Shown: positions 11,775 to 20,698 of the stretch, piece after piece
Layout of the letters: each line of letters starts with the position of its first letter
How positions within the stretch are numbered: position 1 is the stretch's first letter
Assembly: GCF_001718695.1 (NCBI RefSeq)
Contig: NZ_CP013421.1
Location: 806,001 to 870,000, forward strand
Reading direction: 5' to 3'
From: Burkholderia ubonensis
GTDB lineage: Bacteria; Pseudomonadota; Gammaproteobacteria; Burkholderiales; Burkholderiaceae
Length of the DNA: 64,000 nucleotides
Program-made: the position numbers and the translations under genes
The notes under the pieces: generated by a model
The model's database searches: none
Told to the model about the DNA's origin: nothing
The model's input: the letters and a program-made list of their open reading frames with translations, nothing else

Positions 11775-12290
11775 CTAGTCGAACAGCGGTTCGAGCTGCG
11801 TCGGATCGCTCGGCGCGTGGTAGCGGTTGAGCACGCGCTTGCCTTCCTCGTCGTCGGTGACGGTCTCGCAGAAGAACTCGAGGCGGTTGCCGTCCGGATC
11901 GTTGAAGTACACGCCGATGCCCACCTTGTGATCGGTGATCTTGACGATCGGCACGTGGCGGCGGATCAGCATGCCGTACAGGCGGCGCAGCTCGGTCAGC
12001 CCGCCCGCGATTTCGAGGCCGTAGTGCTGCAGGCCGATCGTGCCGAGCTCCGCATCGGACGCCGCGCGGATCAGCGCGATGTCGTGATGCTTCTGCCCGA
12101 ACGACATGAACACCCACTGATCGCCGCGCGCGGTTTCCTTCATGCCGAGCACGTCGGCGTACCACGTGCTCGAGCGCACCGGATCGCGCACGAACAGCGA
12201 CAGGTGGGTGCGCTGGATGTGCGGCGTCGGCATCGGCCGGCCGCTCGCGTTCGCGCGTTCGGCCTGCTGCCGGAAGTCGGATGACGTCAT
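11775..12290 (-). CDS. VOC-superfamily protein (glyoxalase/extradiol dioxygenase fold)
   Basis: A 171-residue single vicinal-oxygen-chelate protein. THLSLFVRDPVRSSTWYADVLG at the N-terminus and IGVYFNDPDGNRLEFFCE at the C-terminus carry the expected His and Glu metal ligands, with a further His in LQHYGLEI. Such proteins bind a divalent metal and act as dioxygenases, isomerases or lyases. It lies 12 bases after the propeller gene in the same operon. It could be the ring-cleavage dioxygenase of the pathway, but single-domain VOC proteins have many functions. Confidence 0.85.
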   Translation of the reverse strand: MTSSDFRQQAERANASGRPMPTPHIQRTHLSLFVRDPVRSSTWYADVLGMKETARGDQWVFMSFGQKHHDIALIRAASDAELGTIGLQHYGLEIAGGLTELRRLYGMLIRRHVPIVKITDHKVGIGVYFNDPDGNRLEFFCETVTDDEEGKRVLNRYHAPSDPTQLEPLFD

Positions 12291-12302
12291 CGCGGGCTCC
12301 GG

Positions 12303-13340
12303 TCAGTGCGTGGATTGCGCATGGGCCACGAGCGGCGCTTCGAACGGCGTCCATGCGACCGCCGTGATCTCGCTGAAATCGCGCCATTCCTTGGTCCAGT
12401 TCCGGCCGCCGTCGCGCGAGCGGAACAGGTGGCCGTACTTGGTGCCCGCATAGACGAGCTCCGGGCGCGCGCCGTGGACGCCGAACGCCCAGAACGTCGA
12501 GTTCGGCGGCGTCTGCAGGTCCGTCTCGCGCCAGGCGCGGCCGCGGTCGGTCGAGCGGTAGATGCGGCTTTGCGTGCCCGGCGTGCCGTCGCCGATCGCC
12601 ATCAGCAGTGCGCCGCCGGGCGTCGCCAGCGGCACGACCGTGCGGGTGTAGTACAGCCCGTCGAAACGCTCGCGCGACAGCTCGCCGTCCCACGTCCGTC
12701 CGTCGTCATCGCTCACGTACACGGCATTCACCGTCAGCAGCAGCGTGGTCTTCGCGGTATCGGCCGTCGCGGGCAACACGGCGATCGCGTGAATGTCGCT
12801 GTTGCGGATCGCGGTGCCGGGGCCGTCCACCCGCGCCCAGGTCGCGCCGCCGTCGCGGCTGCGCCATGCACCGCCTTCCTCGACGCCGTACCACACGTTG
12901 CGGCTGTCGCTCGGGTCGACGCAGATCGTCAGCAGGCGCGGCCGGTTGACGCCGGAGCAGAACTCGGGGAATACGGGCGCCGTCGGCGTCCAGCTCATGC
13001 CGGCGTCGGTCGACTTGTAAAGCGCGGCCCGCGACGGCGCGCCGGTGCCCGCGTAGAGCACCGCCGGGTTCGCCGGATCGATCGCGATGGACCAGACGGT
13101 CTGCCCGTTCAGCGCGTTCGCGGGGCGATACCAGTGCGCGCCGCCGTCGTCGCTGATGCACAGTCCCGCATCGGCGCCGGCATACACGCGCGACGGCGTG
13201 GCCGGGTCCACGGCGAGCGCGCGCACGATGCCGTCGAACTCGATCGGCTCGGTCAGGCCGAGGCGATGCCAGGTCTTGCCGTCGTCGTTCGAGCGCAGGA
13301 TGCCTTGTCCGGCCGTGGCGACCAGTACGGTTGCGGTCAT
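12303..13340 (-). CDS. Asp-box (BNR) beta-propeller protein
   Basis: A 345-residue protein with seven Asp-box type repeats: SNDDGKTW, SDDGGAHW, STDAGMSW, SRDGGATW, SDDDGRTW, STDRGRAW and SRDGGRNW. Each is followed by a segment such as VYAG or LYAG. This predicts a cytoplasmic beta-propeller related to sialidase/Vps10 (glycosyl hydrolase-like) folds; no signal peptide is present. GGAGCTTCCC precedes the ATG. Such proteins are unusual within a degradative operon. It may be a lactonase-like or metal-binding enzyme or a scaffold. No catalytic residues can be assigned. Confidence 0.85.
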   Translation of the reverse strand: MTATVLVATAGQGILRSNDDGKTWHRLGLTEPIEFDGIVRALAVDPATPSRVYAGADAGLCISDDGGAHWYRPANALNGQTVWSIAIDPANPAVLYAGTGAPSRAALYKSTDAGMSWTPTAPVFPEFCSGVNRPRLLTICVDPSDSRNVWYGVEEGGAWRSRDGGATWARVDGPGTAIRNSDIHAIAVLPATADTAKTTLLLTVNAVYVSDDDGRTWDGELSRERFDGLYYTRTVVPLATPGGALLMAIGDGTPGTQSRIYRSTDRGRAWRETDLQTPPNSTFWAFGVHGARPELVYAGTKYGHLFRSRDGGRNWTKEWRDFSEITAVAWTPFEAPLVAHAQSTH

Positions 13341-13381
13341 GGGAAGCTCCTTGTGTCGGGAAGTCGGGGAAGTCGGGGAAA

Positions 13382-14194
13382 TCAGAGGAAGATGCCGCGG
13401 GTGAGCCCGCCGTCGCAGCCGATCGACTCGCCGGTGATCGAGCCGGCTTTCGGCGACGCGAGAAACGCGACGATCCAGCCCATCTCCTCGGGCTGCAGCA
13501 CGCGCCGGATCGGCGTCGCCTTGACGTAGTTGGCCTCGACCTCGGCGGCCGTCAGCCCCTGCTTGTGCGCTTCCTTCTCGTAGAGTTCGTGGATGTGCGG
13601 CGTCTCGACCACGCCCGGATGAATCGTGTTCACCGTGATGCCGAACGGCCCGAGCTGATCGGACAGCGTCTTGGTCAGATGCACGATCGCCACGTTGCGC
13701 ATGCCGGACAGCTGCTTGCTGCCGCGGCCCGTCAGGCCGCCGACGTTCACGATCCGGCCGAAGCCGTTGCGGCGCATGTACGGCGCGGCCGCCTTCGCGC
13801 AGCGCAGGTAGCCGATCACCTTGATGTCGATGTCCTGCAGCAGGCCTTGCGGGTCCGCATGCTCCAGCTCCGCGCGCACCAGGCCGCCCGGATGCGCGGC
13901 GCCGTTGAGCAGGACGTCGAGGCGTCCGAAGCGTTCGACGCTGGCCGCCATCGCCGCTTCGATGGAGCGCATGTCGGTCGTGTCGAGCGTGACCGGCAGG
14001 ATCGCGCCCGCGGCGCTGCCGAGCGGTTCGAGCGCCGTGCGAAGCTCGGCGGCGGCGGCCTCCAGGTGTTCCATGCGCCGCGCCGCGATCGTGACGTTGA
14101 CGCCTTCGCGGGCCAGCTCCAGCGCAACGGCCTTGCCGATGCCCATGCTGCCGCCGGTGATGAACGCGGCCTTTCCGTTGAGTTGCAGATCCAT
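13382..14194 (-). CDS. SDR-fold protein with altered catalytic residues
   Basis: A 270-residue Rossmann protein of the short-chain dehydrogenase/reductase superfamily. The cofactor motif is TGGSMGIG (residues 13-20), NGAA stands for NNAG, and HPGVVETP follows as usual. The canonical YxxxK is missing: aligned on VHLTKTL, the Tyr is Ser163 and the Lys is Asn167 (SGMRN). The catalytic Ser is replaced in VNVGG. It may therefore be a non-redox SDR, use another mechanism, or be a binding protein. It lies in the middle of the catabolic operon with intact codon use, so it is not decaying. Confidence 0.88.
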   Translation of the reverse strand: MDLQLNGKAAFITGGSMGIGKAVALELAREGVNVTIAARRMEHLEAAAAELRTALEPLGSAAGAILPVTLDTTDMRSIEAAMAASVERFGRLDVLLNGAAHPGGLVRAELEHADPQGLLQDIDIKVIGYLRCAKAAAPYMRRNGFGRIVNVGGLTGRGSKQLSGMRNVAIVHLTKTLSDQLGPFGITVNTIHPGVVETPHIHELYEKEAHKQGLTAAEVEANYVKATPIRRVLQPEEMGWIVAFLASPKAGSITGESIGCDGGLTRGIFL

Positions 14195-14242
14195 GGCGAG
14201 AAATGATGAGAGTCGGGATTGATGGAGCGGGCAAGCGCCCGC

Positions 14243-15835
14243 TTAGGCGAGGCACATCTCGATGAGGCGCGGCCCGTCGGTGTGCGCGAGCGCGTCGTCC
14301 AGCGCGCGCGACAGCGCCTGCGTCGTGCTCACGCGCTCGGCCGGCACGCCGTAGCCGGCCGACAGCGCGAGCCAGTCGATCGGCGGATCGTCCAGCAGCG
14401 TCAGCCGGCTCGCGTGCGGCGTGTCGGCCGGCTGGCCGTTGCGCGCGAGTTCCGTCTGCAGGATCGCGTAGCGCCGGTTCGATGCGATCAGCATCACGAT
14501 CGGCAGACGCTCGCGCGCCATCGTCCACAGCGCCTGGATCGTGTACTGCGCGCTGCCGTCGGATTGCAGCGCGAACACGCGGCGCGCCGGGCATGCGACG
14601 GCGGCGCCGAGCGCGACCGGCAGCCCCTGGCCGATCGCCCCGCCGGTGTTCGTGAGGATCGTGTGCCGGCGCGCGCGCGCCGACGCCGTCACGAACGGAT
14701 ACCCGCAGGTGCCGCCTTCGATCGACACGATCGCGTCGTCCGGCAGCGCGTCGGCCAGCACGCGCCCGGCCGTCTGCGGCGTCAGCGGCCCGGCTTCGAC
14801 GTTCCAGCGTGCGACGCGCACACCGTCGACGTCGGCCGTCGCGCCGACGGCTTCGGCGAGCGCTTCCAGCGCCGCGTCGGCCGCCTCGCCCGGATCGGCC
14901 AGCGTGACGAGGTCCTCGGGCGGCGCGAGCTCGCCCGGGATGCCTTCGTATGCGAAGTACGTGACGGGCGCGAGCGCGCCGGCGAGCACGACCTTGCGCC
15001 CGGCGAGGGCCGCGCGCGCCGGCTCGGGAAAGTACGGCAGCCGGTCGATGTCCGGCAGGCCGCCGCCGCGCTCCGCGCGGGCGGGAAAGGTTTCGCCGAA
15101 ACAAGCCGCGCCGGTGGCCGCCGCAATCCGCGCTGCCGCCTTCTGGCCGCGCGCGGACAGCGCTCGGGCGCCCAGCAGCAGCACCGCGGGCACGCCGGTG
15201 CGCAACAGGTCCGCGACCCGTGCGAGCCGGGCCGCGTCGAATGCGGGTGCGGCAGGGGCCGGTGCGGCCTGCGCACGCGGCTGCGACGCGGTTTCGTTCA
15301 CGGCCGCCGACTGCAGATCGACCGGCAGCACCAGCGTCGCGACGCCCGAGGCCGCCGCGGTCGCTGCCGCGATCGCGGCGGCGGTGTCGCGCGCCAGATC
15401 GTCGGCATGCGCGACGCTGCGATACCAGACCGACACCGGCCGCGCGAGCGATTCGATGTCGGAGGTGAGCGGCGCGTCGTATTTCAGATGCGCGCGCGCG
15501 TGATCGCCGACGATGTTCAGGATCGGCGTGCGGGCACGGCGGGCGTTGTGAAGGTTGGCGATGCCGTTCGCGTGGCCCGGCCCGAGGTGCAGCAGCGTCA
15601 TCGCGGGCTTGCCGGCCATCCGGCCGTAACCGTCCGCGGCGCCCGTGCAGACGCCCTCGAACAGCCCCAGGATCGGACGCACGCCCGCCACGCGATCGAG
15701 CGCGACGACGAACGGCATTTCCGTCGTGCCGGGATTCGCGAAACAGACGTCGACGCCGCGCTCGCGCGCCGTTTCGAGCACGATGCTCGCGCCATCGCGG
15801 GTTCGGGCATCGGTGTCCAGGTGTGGGATTTCCAT
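14243..15835 (-). CDS. thiamine diphosphate-dependent enzyme (acetolactate synthase/benzoylformate decarboxylase type)
   Basis: A 530-residue ThDP enzyme of the acetolactate synthase large-subunit/benzoylformate decarboxylase superfamily. The activating Glu lies in CFANPGTTEMPFV, and the ThDP-Mg segment is ALQSDGSAQYTIQALWTM, then IASNRRYAIL (SDG instead of GDG). It is the first gene of the nine-gene minus-strand operon. It probably decarboxylates or ligates a 2-oxo acid, and the dehydrogenase at 6677 would oxidise the aldehyde. A GTG start at 15871 would add 12 residues; neither start has a strong ribosome-binding site. Confidence 0.9.
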   Translation of the reverse strand: MEIPHLDTDARTRDGASIVLETARERGVDVCFANPGTTEMPFVVALDRVAGVRPILGLFEGVCTGAADGYGRMAGKPAMTLLHLGPGHANGIANLHNARRARTPILNIVGDHARAHLKYDAPLTSDIESLARPVSVWYRSVAHADDLARDTAAAIAAATAAASGVATLVLPVDLQSAAVNETASQPRAQAAPAPAAPAFDAARLARVADLLRTGVPAVLLLGARALSARGQKAAARIAAATGAACFGETFPARAERGGGLPDIDRLPYFPEPARAALAGRKVVLAGALAPVTYFAYEGIPGELAPPEDLVTLADPGEAADAALEALAEAVGATADVDGVRVARWNVEAGPLTPQTAGRVLADALPDDAIVSIEGGTCGYPFVTASARARRHTILTNTGGAIGQGLPVALGAAVACPARRVFALQSDGSAQYTIQALWTMARERLPIVMLIASNRRYAILQTELARNGQPADTPHASRLTLLDDPPIDWLALSAGYGVPAERVSTTQALSRALDDALAHTDGPRLIEMCLA

Positions 15836-15874
15836 TCGGCGGCTCTGGGTAGGTGACGAAGTGGAATTCACTTT

Positions 15875-15893
15875 AATCCCGAAATACGGGATT
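15875..15893. promoter_or_regulatory. perfect 7-bp-arm palindrome, operator of the catabolic operon
   Basis: AATCCCG, five bases (AAATA), then CGGGATT: a perfect inverted repeat 40 bases upstream of the ThDP enzyme ATG, over the likely core promoter. A second, slightly imperfect copy lies at 16015-16034. Spacing and symmetry fit a dimeric regulator such as the IclR-type protein encoded at 5910. Confidence 0.65.
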
Positions 15894-16014
15894 TGTCAAA
15901 CTATCGCTATTGACAACGGCGGCTGAACGGATTCACGTTTACCCGGTGAAATTGCGAATTCCTGTCGTTCAGGTTGCTGTCCCGCCGCCGCCCGTCAGGC
16001 TGCGAGACATCGCG

Positions 16015-16034
16015 AATTCCCGTATTTCGGTATT
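16015..16034. promoter_or_regulatory. second copy of the operator palindrome
   Basis: Read on the minus strand this contains CCGAAATACGGGA, the same 13 bases as the palindrome at 15875-15893, with one arm imperfect (CGGTATT for CGGGATT). It lies 140 bases further upstream of the same operon. Two sites allow cooperative binding or DNA looping. The regulator is not identified directly. Confidence 0.6.
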
Positions 16035-16810
16035 CATGGAAACGGCGTCGCGTTCGACCCGGCGCCGCTTGCCGGCGTGTTCGCGCGCGCTGAGGAGGCT
16101 CATTGATGGACGGACACGTGGGCCGCGCCAGGGGTGAAGACGAATCGCGACCGATCGAACGATGGAGAGAGGGAAGCCCGCACTCGCATCAGCGTGCGCG
16201 GGAAGGGCAATGTGAGCGGCGCCGAGCACTTGGCACTCGCCGGGCGGGTCAACGCGTTACGCCGAACGTTCGGCTTGTTGACGGCAACGGCTACGGCGTG
16301 CGGCCGACGCCGTCGCTTGCGCCGGCCGCACGCGCGACGGTGGACGACTCGCAATCTCTGAGGCGAAGTCATCGACCCGTCGCATCGGTGTTCGCCGTTC
16401 GCGGTCTTGGTTCAATGCGCGCGGTACGCCTGCGGTGCCCGTGCCGCTCGTTGTATTGGGGCGGGCGCGGCTTGTCGATCGGCGACCGTCTCGCGGCCGC
16501 GTTCGGCGCGGGCGCAACTCGAACGCGCCGCCCGGTGGGCGGCTCGCGTTCCGCCTGTCAGCGTGCCTCCGTCGGCGTCGCGATCGTCGCGATAGCACGC
16601 GTCGCGCCGACGTGCGCGACGGTGCACCGGCTGACCGTCGAGCACCGCAACACGCATGGCCATCGCCTTGCGGACGACCCGGCCATTCCGACGCGGCGAC
16701 GCGTTGCTATCCGAACCCGCCCGCGTTCATCGCGAAAGCGTGATCGTCCCCGCCGCGTGTACAAACCACGCCCGCAAGCCGACGCCACGCACCTGCCACG
16801 AATCGAACCG
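16035..16810. other. intergenic stretch without a convincing gene
   Basis: About 780 bases between the catabolic operon promoter and the end of the guanidine operon. It has several open frames but none with a credible start, ribosome-binding site or recognisable protein sequence; they are arginine- and alanine-rich translations typical of GC-rich noncoding DNA. No RNA gene or strong terminator was recognised. Confidence 0.5.
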
Positions 16811-17722
16811 CTACTCGACGTTATCCGCCACGTCGGTCATCCGAATCATGTGCGGCCTGACGCCGTCGTCGTCCGCCGGTGCGGCTTCCTTCGGATGGAT
16901 CAGCGCGTCGAGCCGCGCCTTCGTCGCGACGAACTCCGGCGTATTGACCTGCGAGCCGTCGCGCGGCCGCGGCACCGGCACCTCGATCAACTCGTGCACC
17001 GAGCCCGGATTCGCCTTCAGCACGAGAATCCGGTCGGCCAGCAGGATCGCCTCGTCGAGATCGTGCGTGATGAACAGAATCGTCACGTCGATGTTGCGCC
17101 AGATGTCGAGCAGATGCGCCTGCATCTTCGCGCGCGTCTGCGCGTCGAGCGCGCCGAACGGCTCGTCCATCAGCAGGATGCGCGGGCGGTTCGCGAGCGA
17201 GCGCGCGATCGCGACGCGCTGCTTCATCCCGCCCGACAGCTGGTGCGGATACACGTCGGCGAAGCGCGTGAGCCCGACCAGATCGAGCCACTGCAGCGCC
17301 TCGCGCTCGGCCTCGCCGCTGCTGCTGCCGTTCATCCGCAGGCCGAACATCACGTTCTTCTTCACGGTGAGCCACGGAAACAGCGTGTAGCCCTGAAACA
17401 CCATCCCGCGATCGGCGCCCGGCCCCTGCACCGGCTTGCCGTCGAGCAGCACCTCACCGCTCGTCTGCGTGTCGAGCCCGGCCAGGATGCGGATCAACGT
17501 CGACTTGCCGCAGCCCGACGGGCCGATCACGCAGACGAACTCGCGCCGGTGCGTGCGGAAGCTGATGTCGTCGAGCGCGACGCACTCGCCCTGCGGCGTC
17601 GCGAAACGCTTGCCGACGTGCCGCACGTCGAGGATCACGTCGCGGGCCTTGAGCCGCGCGAAGCGCTCGCGCACCGCGTCGGATTGAATCAGGTAATCGG
17701 GAACGGCTTGCGGGTTCTGCAT
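16811..17722 (-). CDS. ABC transporter ATP-binding protein, guanidine uptake (NitT/TauT type)
   Basis: A 303-residue ABC ATPase. Walker A is GPSGCGKST, the Q-loop lies in [13 protein letters not shown], the signature is LSGGMKQR, Walker B is [12 protein letters not shown] and the switch His lies in FITHDLDEA. It belongs to the nitrate/sulfonate/taurine importer branch. An N-terminal 30-residue extension precedes the nucleotide-binding domain. It is the last gene of the guanidine carboxylase operon, so the transported substrate is probably guanidine or a related compound. The matching binding protein is divergently encoded at 26910. Confidence 0.92.
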   Translation of the reverse strand: MQNPQAVPDYLIQSDAVRERFARLKARDVILDVRHVGKRFATPQGECVALDDISFRTHRREFVCVIGPSGCGKSTLIRILAGLDTQTSGEVLLDGKPVQGPGADRGMVFQGYTLFPWLTVKKNVMFGLRMNGSSSGEAEREALQWLDLVGLTRFADVYPHQLSGGMKQRVAIARSLANRPRILLMDEPFGALDAQTRAKMQAHLLDIWRNIDVTILFITHDLDEAILLADRILVLKANPGSVHELIEVPVPRPRDGSQVNTPEFVATKARLDALIHPKEAAPADDDGVRPHMIRMTDVADNVE

Positions 17723-17767
17723 GATGGCCTCTGCAACGATCGGTCGATGGGTATGCGCGAGCGGGCG

Positions 17768-18742
17768 TCACGCTTTGAGCGTGCGGTCCCACGGAAACAG
17801 CCGGCGGCCGAGCGCGCCGAGCGCGAGATCGGTGCCGACGCCGATGATCCCGATCATCAGGATCGCCGCGTAGACGTTGTCGAAATGCTGGTAGCGCGCC
17901 TGCTGGCTGATGTACCAGGTGATGCCCGAGCTGGTGCCGACGAGCTCCGCGACGATCAGATAGGTCCATGCCCAGCCGAGCAGGATGCGCTGGTCGCGAT
18001 ACAGGTCGGGCAGCACGCCCGGAATCACGACGTGCGTGAGCAGCTTCAGCTTGTTGGTGCCGAGCGTCATCGCGGCCTCGAACAGCCCGTATTCGAGCTT
18101 GCGCGTGGTGTTCGCGACGATCAGCACCTGCTGGAACAGCGTACCGATCACGATGATGGCGATCTTCGGCGCGTCGTAGATGCCGAGGATCGCGACCATC
18201 AGCGCGCCGAACGCCGGGGCCGGCAGGTAGCGGAAGAATTCGAGGAACGGCTCCTGCAGCCGCGCGAGCGCGCTGAACGTGCCGCACACGATGCCGAGCG
18301 GCACGCCGATCGCCGACGAGATCACGAAGCCCCAGAAGATGATCCGGATGCTGTGCCACAGGCTCTCGTGCAGCCACACGCCGTCGCGCGACGCGGGCGG
18401 CGTCGTGAACGCGGTATAGAACGCGCGCAGCACCTGATGCGGCGCCGGCAGGTACACCGGATTCGCGCGCACGCCCTCCGGCACGGCCGCGTGCGTGGCG
18501 CGCGCATGCGCGAGCTCGTCGTCGAACACGTCGCGGTCGATCTGCATGCCGGTCTGGAAATAGTCGACGCTGCCGGGATTCGTGATGCGCATTTGCGGAT
18601 GCCAAATGAACGGCACGTAGCTGACCAGGCACCAGACGGCGAACGGCAGCAGGAAGGAAGCGATGCCGAGCGTCCACTTGCCGCGCGTCGTCAGTTCGCG
18701 GCGCACGGCGAGCCATCCGGTCGTATTGCGGGTCGTTGACAT
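17768..18742 (-). CDS. ABC transporter permease, guanidine uptake (NitT/TauT type)
   Basis: A 324-residue inner-membrane permease of the SsuC/TauC branch. The N-terminal segment GIASFLLPFAVWCLVSYVPF is followed by a periplasmic insert of about 80 residues, then the permease domain with the EAA-loop equivalent FEAAMTLGTNKLKLLTHVVIPGVLP. The long first periplasmic loop is typical of permeases linked to urea-carboxylase-type clusters. It lies 45 bases upstream of the ATPase gene and 63 bases after allophanate hydrolase. Confidence 0.92.
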   Translation of the reverse strand: MSTTRNTTGWLAVRRELTTRGKWTLGIASFLLPFAVWCLVSYVPFIWHPQMRITNPGSVDYFQTGMQIDRDVFDDELAHARATHAAVPEGVRANPVYLPAPHQVLRAFYTAFTTPPASRDGVWLHESLWHSIRIIFWGFVISSAIGVPLGIVCGTFSALARLQEPFLEFFRYLPAPAFGALMVAILGIYDAPKIAIIVIGTLFQQVLIVANTTRKLEYGLFEAAMTLGTNKLKLLTHVVIPGVLPDLYRDQRILLGWAWTYLIVAELVGTSSGITWYISQQARYQHFDNVYAAILMIGIIGVGTDLALGALGRRLFPWDRTLKA

Positions 18743-18805
18743 GGAAATCTCCGTATCGTTTGGGTGCCGGTCGCGCGCAGGCCGCAGCCCCGCGCGACCG
18801 GACGT

Positions 18806-20698
18806 TCATTGCAGCGCGCGGCTCGCGGCCTGCGCGCGATACGCGCGCCAGCCGCCGAAGCGCGTGATGTCCTGCGCATCGTCGAGCGCCGCGCTTTCGC
18901 AGACGAAGCCCTGCACCGTCGCGCCGTCCGCGAGCGTCAGCGTGCCGATGCCGAGCGGCGCCGCGATGCCGGCGACGAAGCTGCCGTACGCGTCGACCGG
19001 CATCTCCCAGACCTCCACCGCGATCGGCGCGCCGCCGGCCGGCACGCGCACGAGGCCCGGTTTCGCGACGCCGCCGCTGGTCGCGGCGGACAGCGCGTAC
19101 AGGCGATAGGCGGGCGCGGTCGTGGTCTCGGCGACGAAGCGCGCGCCGCGCTGCGTGAGCTCGCCGTTCAACGGTTCGCCGCGCAGATGCGCACCGACGA
19201 CGGCCACGCGCACGAAGCCGGCGCAGGCGCGATTTGCGGCCATCGACGCGGCCATCGACGCGGCCGCCGACGCCGCAGCGACCGCACCGTCGGCGTGACC
19301 GACGCCGTCGCCCCACGCCTGCGCGAGATCGAGCAGGCGCGCGTCGTCGTGCGCGCGGCCGACGAACGTGATCCCGAACGGCAGGCCCGCATGCGGCCCG
19401 GTTTCGCAGGTGCCGGCAGGCACCGCGATCGCCGACAGATCGAGCAGGTTCACGAAGTTCGTGTAGTAGCCGAAGCGCGAGTTGATCGCGATCGGATCGG
19501 CTTCGAGCGCGTCGACGGTCGCGGTCGTCGGCGAGGTCGGCATCGCGATCGCGTCGAGCCCTTCCCACGCGGCAGCCGCGTCGACGCGCAGCGTCGCGAG
19601 CTGGTCGAACGCCGCGAACGCATCGGCCGCGCTGAAGCGCGAGGCGCCGCCGAGGATTTCGCGGATCACCGGATGCAGCGCATCGGGCTGTCGCGCGGCA
19701 AACGCGCCGATCGCGGCGACGCGTTCGGCCACCCACGGGCCGCCGTACAGCAGCCGCGCGGCGGACAGAAACGGGCCGAAGTCGATCTCGACGACTCGCG
19801 CGTCGGTCGCGCGCAATCGTGCGAGCGCTGCGTCCCATGCGGCGCGATACGACGCGTCGCCGTAGAACTCGAGCTGATCGGCGCGCGGCACGCCGAAGCG
19901 CAGTTGCCCGAGCGGCGGCGCCGGCCGCGCGCGCACGCCATGGGCGTCGAGCAGCGGCTGCCATGCGCGCCCATACGGATCGCGCTCGGCGACGCCCTGC
20001 GCGACGTCGAACACCGCGCGCGCATCGGCCGGCGAACGGGCGAACACCGATACGCAATCGAGCGAGCGGCAGGCCGGCACGACACCGAGCGTGCTCAACA
20101 CGCCGCGCGTCGGCTTGAGCCCGACGAGCCCGTGGAACGCGGCCGGCACGCGGCCCGAGCCGGCCGTGTCGGTGCCGAGCGAGAACGTTGCGACGCCGAG
20201 CGCGACGGCCACCGCCGAGCCGGAGCTCGAGCCGCCCGACGCGTAGCGCGGGTCGAGCGCATTGCGGCACGCGCCGTAAGGCGAGCGCTGCCCCGACAAC
20301 CCCGTCGCGAACTGGTCGAGATTGGTCTTGCCGATCGGAATCGCGCCGGCCGCGATCAGCCGCGCGACGACCGGCGCGCTGCGTTCGGGCGTATACGCAT
20401 AGGCCGGACAGCCGGCCGTGGTCGGGATGCCGGCGAGGTCGATGTTGTCCTTGATCGCGAACGGCACGCCGTAAAGCGGCAACGATGCGGGCTCGCGCGC
20501 GGCGAGCGCATGCGCATACTCGCTCATCTCCGCGAGCGTGAGCGGCCTGATCCACGCATGGTGCGGATCGCCCGCGTCGAAATGCGCGGCGATCGCCTCG
20601 ACGAGCGCATGCGGCGTCAGTTCGCCCGACGCGTAGCGCGCGCGCAGCTCGGCGATCGAATGCAGCCCCGGCAGAATCGAACGTTGCGTCGTGCTCAT
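18806..20698 (-). CDS. atzF: allophanate hydrolase
   Basis: A 630-residue amidase-signature enzyme that hydrolyses allophanate to ammonia and carbon dioxide. The catalytic Lys lies in [13 protein letters not shown] and the Ser-cisSer pair in [17 protein letters not shown]. The nucleophile region is [17 protein letters not shown] separate C-terminal domain ([14 protein letters not shown], then FGGWRAY) is typical of AtzF/DUR2 proteins and separates it from ordinary amidases. Its ATG overlaps the stop of the carboxylase gene (ATGA), so the two are translationally coupled. It completes the pathway from guanidine through carboxyguanidine and allophanate. Confidence 0.94.
   Translation of the reverse strand: MSTTQRSILPGLHSIAELRARYASGELTPHALVEAIAAHFDAGDPHHAWIRPLTLAEMSEYAHALAAREPASLPLYGVPFAIKDNIDLAGIPTTAGCPAYAYTPERSAPVVARLIAAGAIPIGKTNLDQFATGLSGQRSPYGACRNALDPRYASGGSSSGSAVAVALGVATFSLGTDTAGSGRVPAAFHGLVGLKPTRGVLSTLGVVPACRSLDCVSVFARSPADARAVFDVAQGVAERDPYGRAWQPLLDAHGVRARPAPPLGQLRFGVPRADQLEFYGDASYRAAWDAALARLRATDARVVEIDFGPFLSAARLLYGGPWVAERVAAIGAFAARQPDALHPVIREILGGASRFSAADAFAAFDQLATLRVDAAAAWEGLDAIAMPTSPTTATVDALEADPIAINSRFGYYTNFVNLLDLSAIAVPAGTCETGPHAGLPFGITFVGRAHDDARLLDLAQAWGDGVGHADGAVAAASAAASMAASMAANRACAGFVRVAVVGAHLRGEPLNGELTQRGARFVAETTTAPAYRLYALSAATSGGVAKPGLVRVPAGGAPIAVEVWEMPVDAYGSFVAGIAAPLGIGTLTLADGATVQGFVCESAALDDAQDITRFGGWRAYRAQAASRALQ

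Noticed and set aside
17454..20555. A 1033-codon minus-strand frame across the permease and allophanate hydrolase
   Set aside because: It is a shifted reading of the two real genes; the real frames carry the ABC and amidase motifs.
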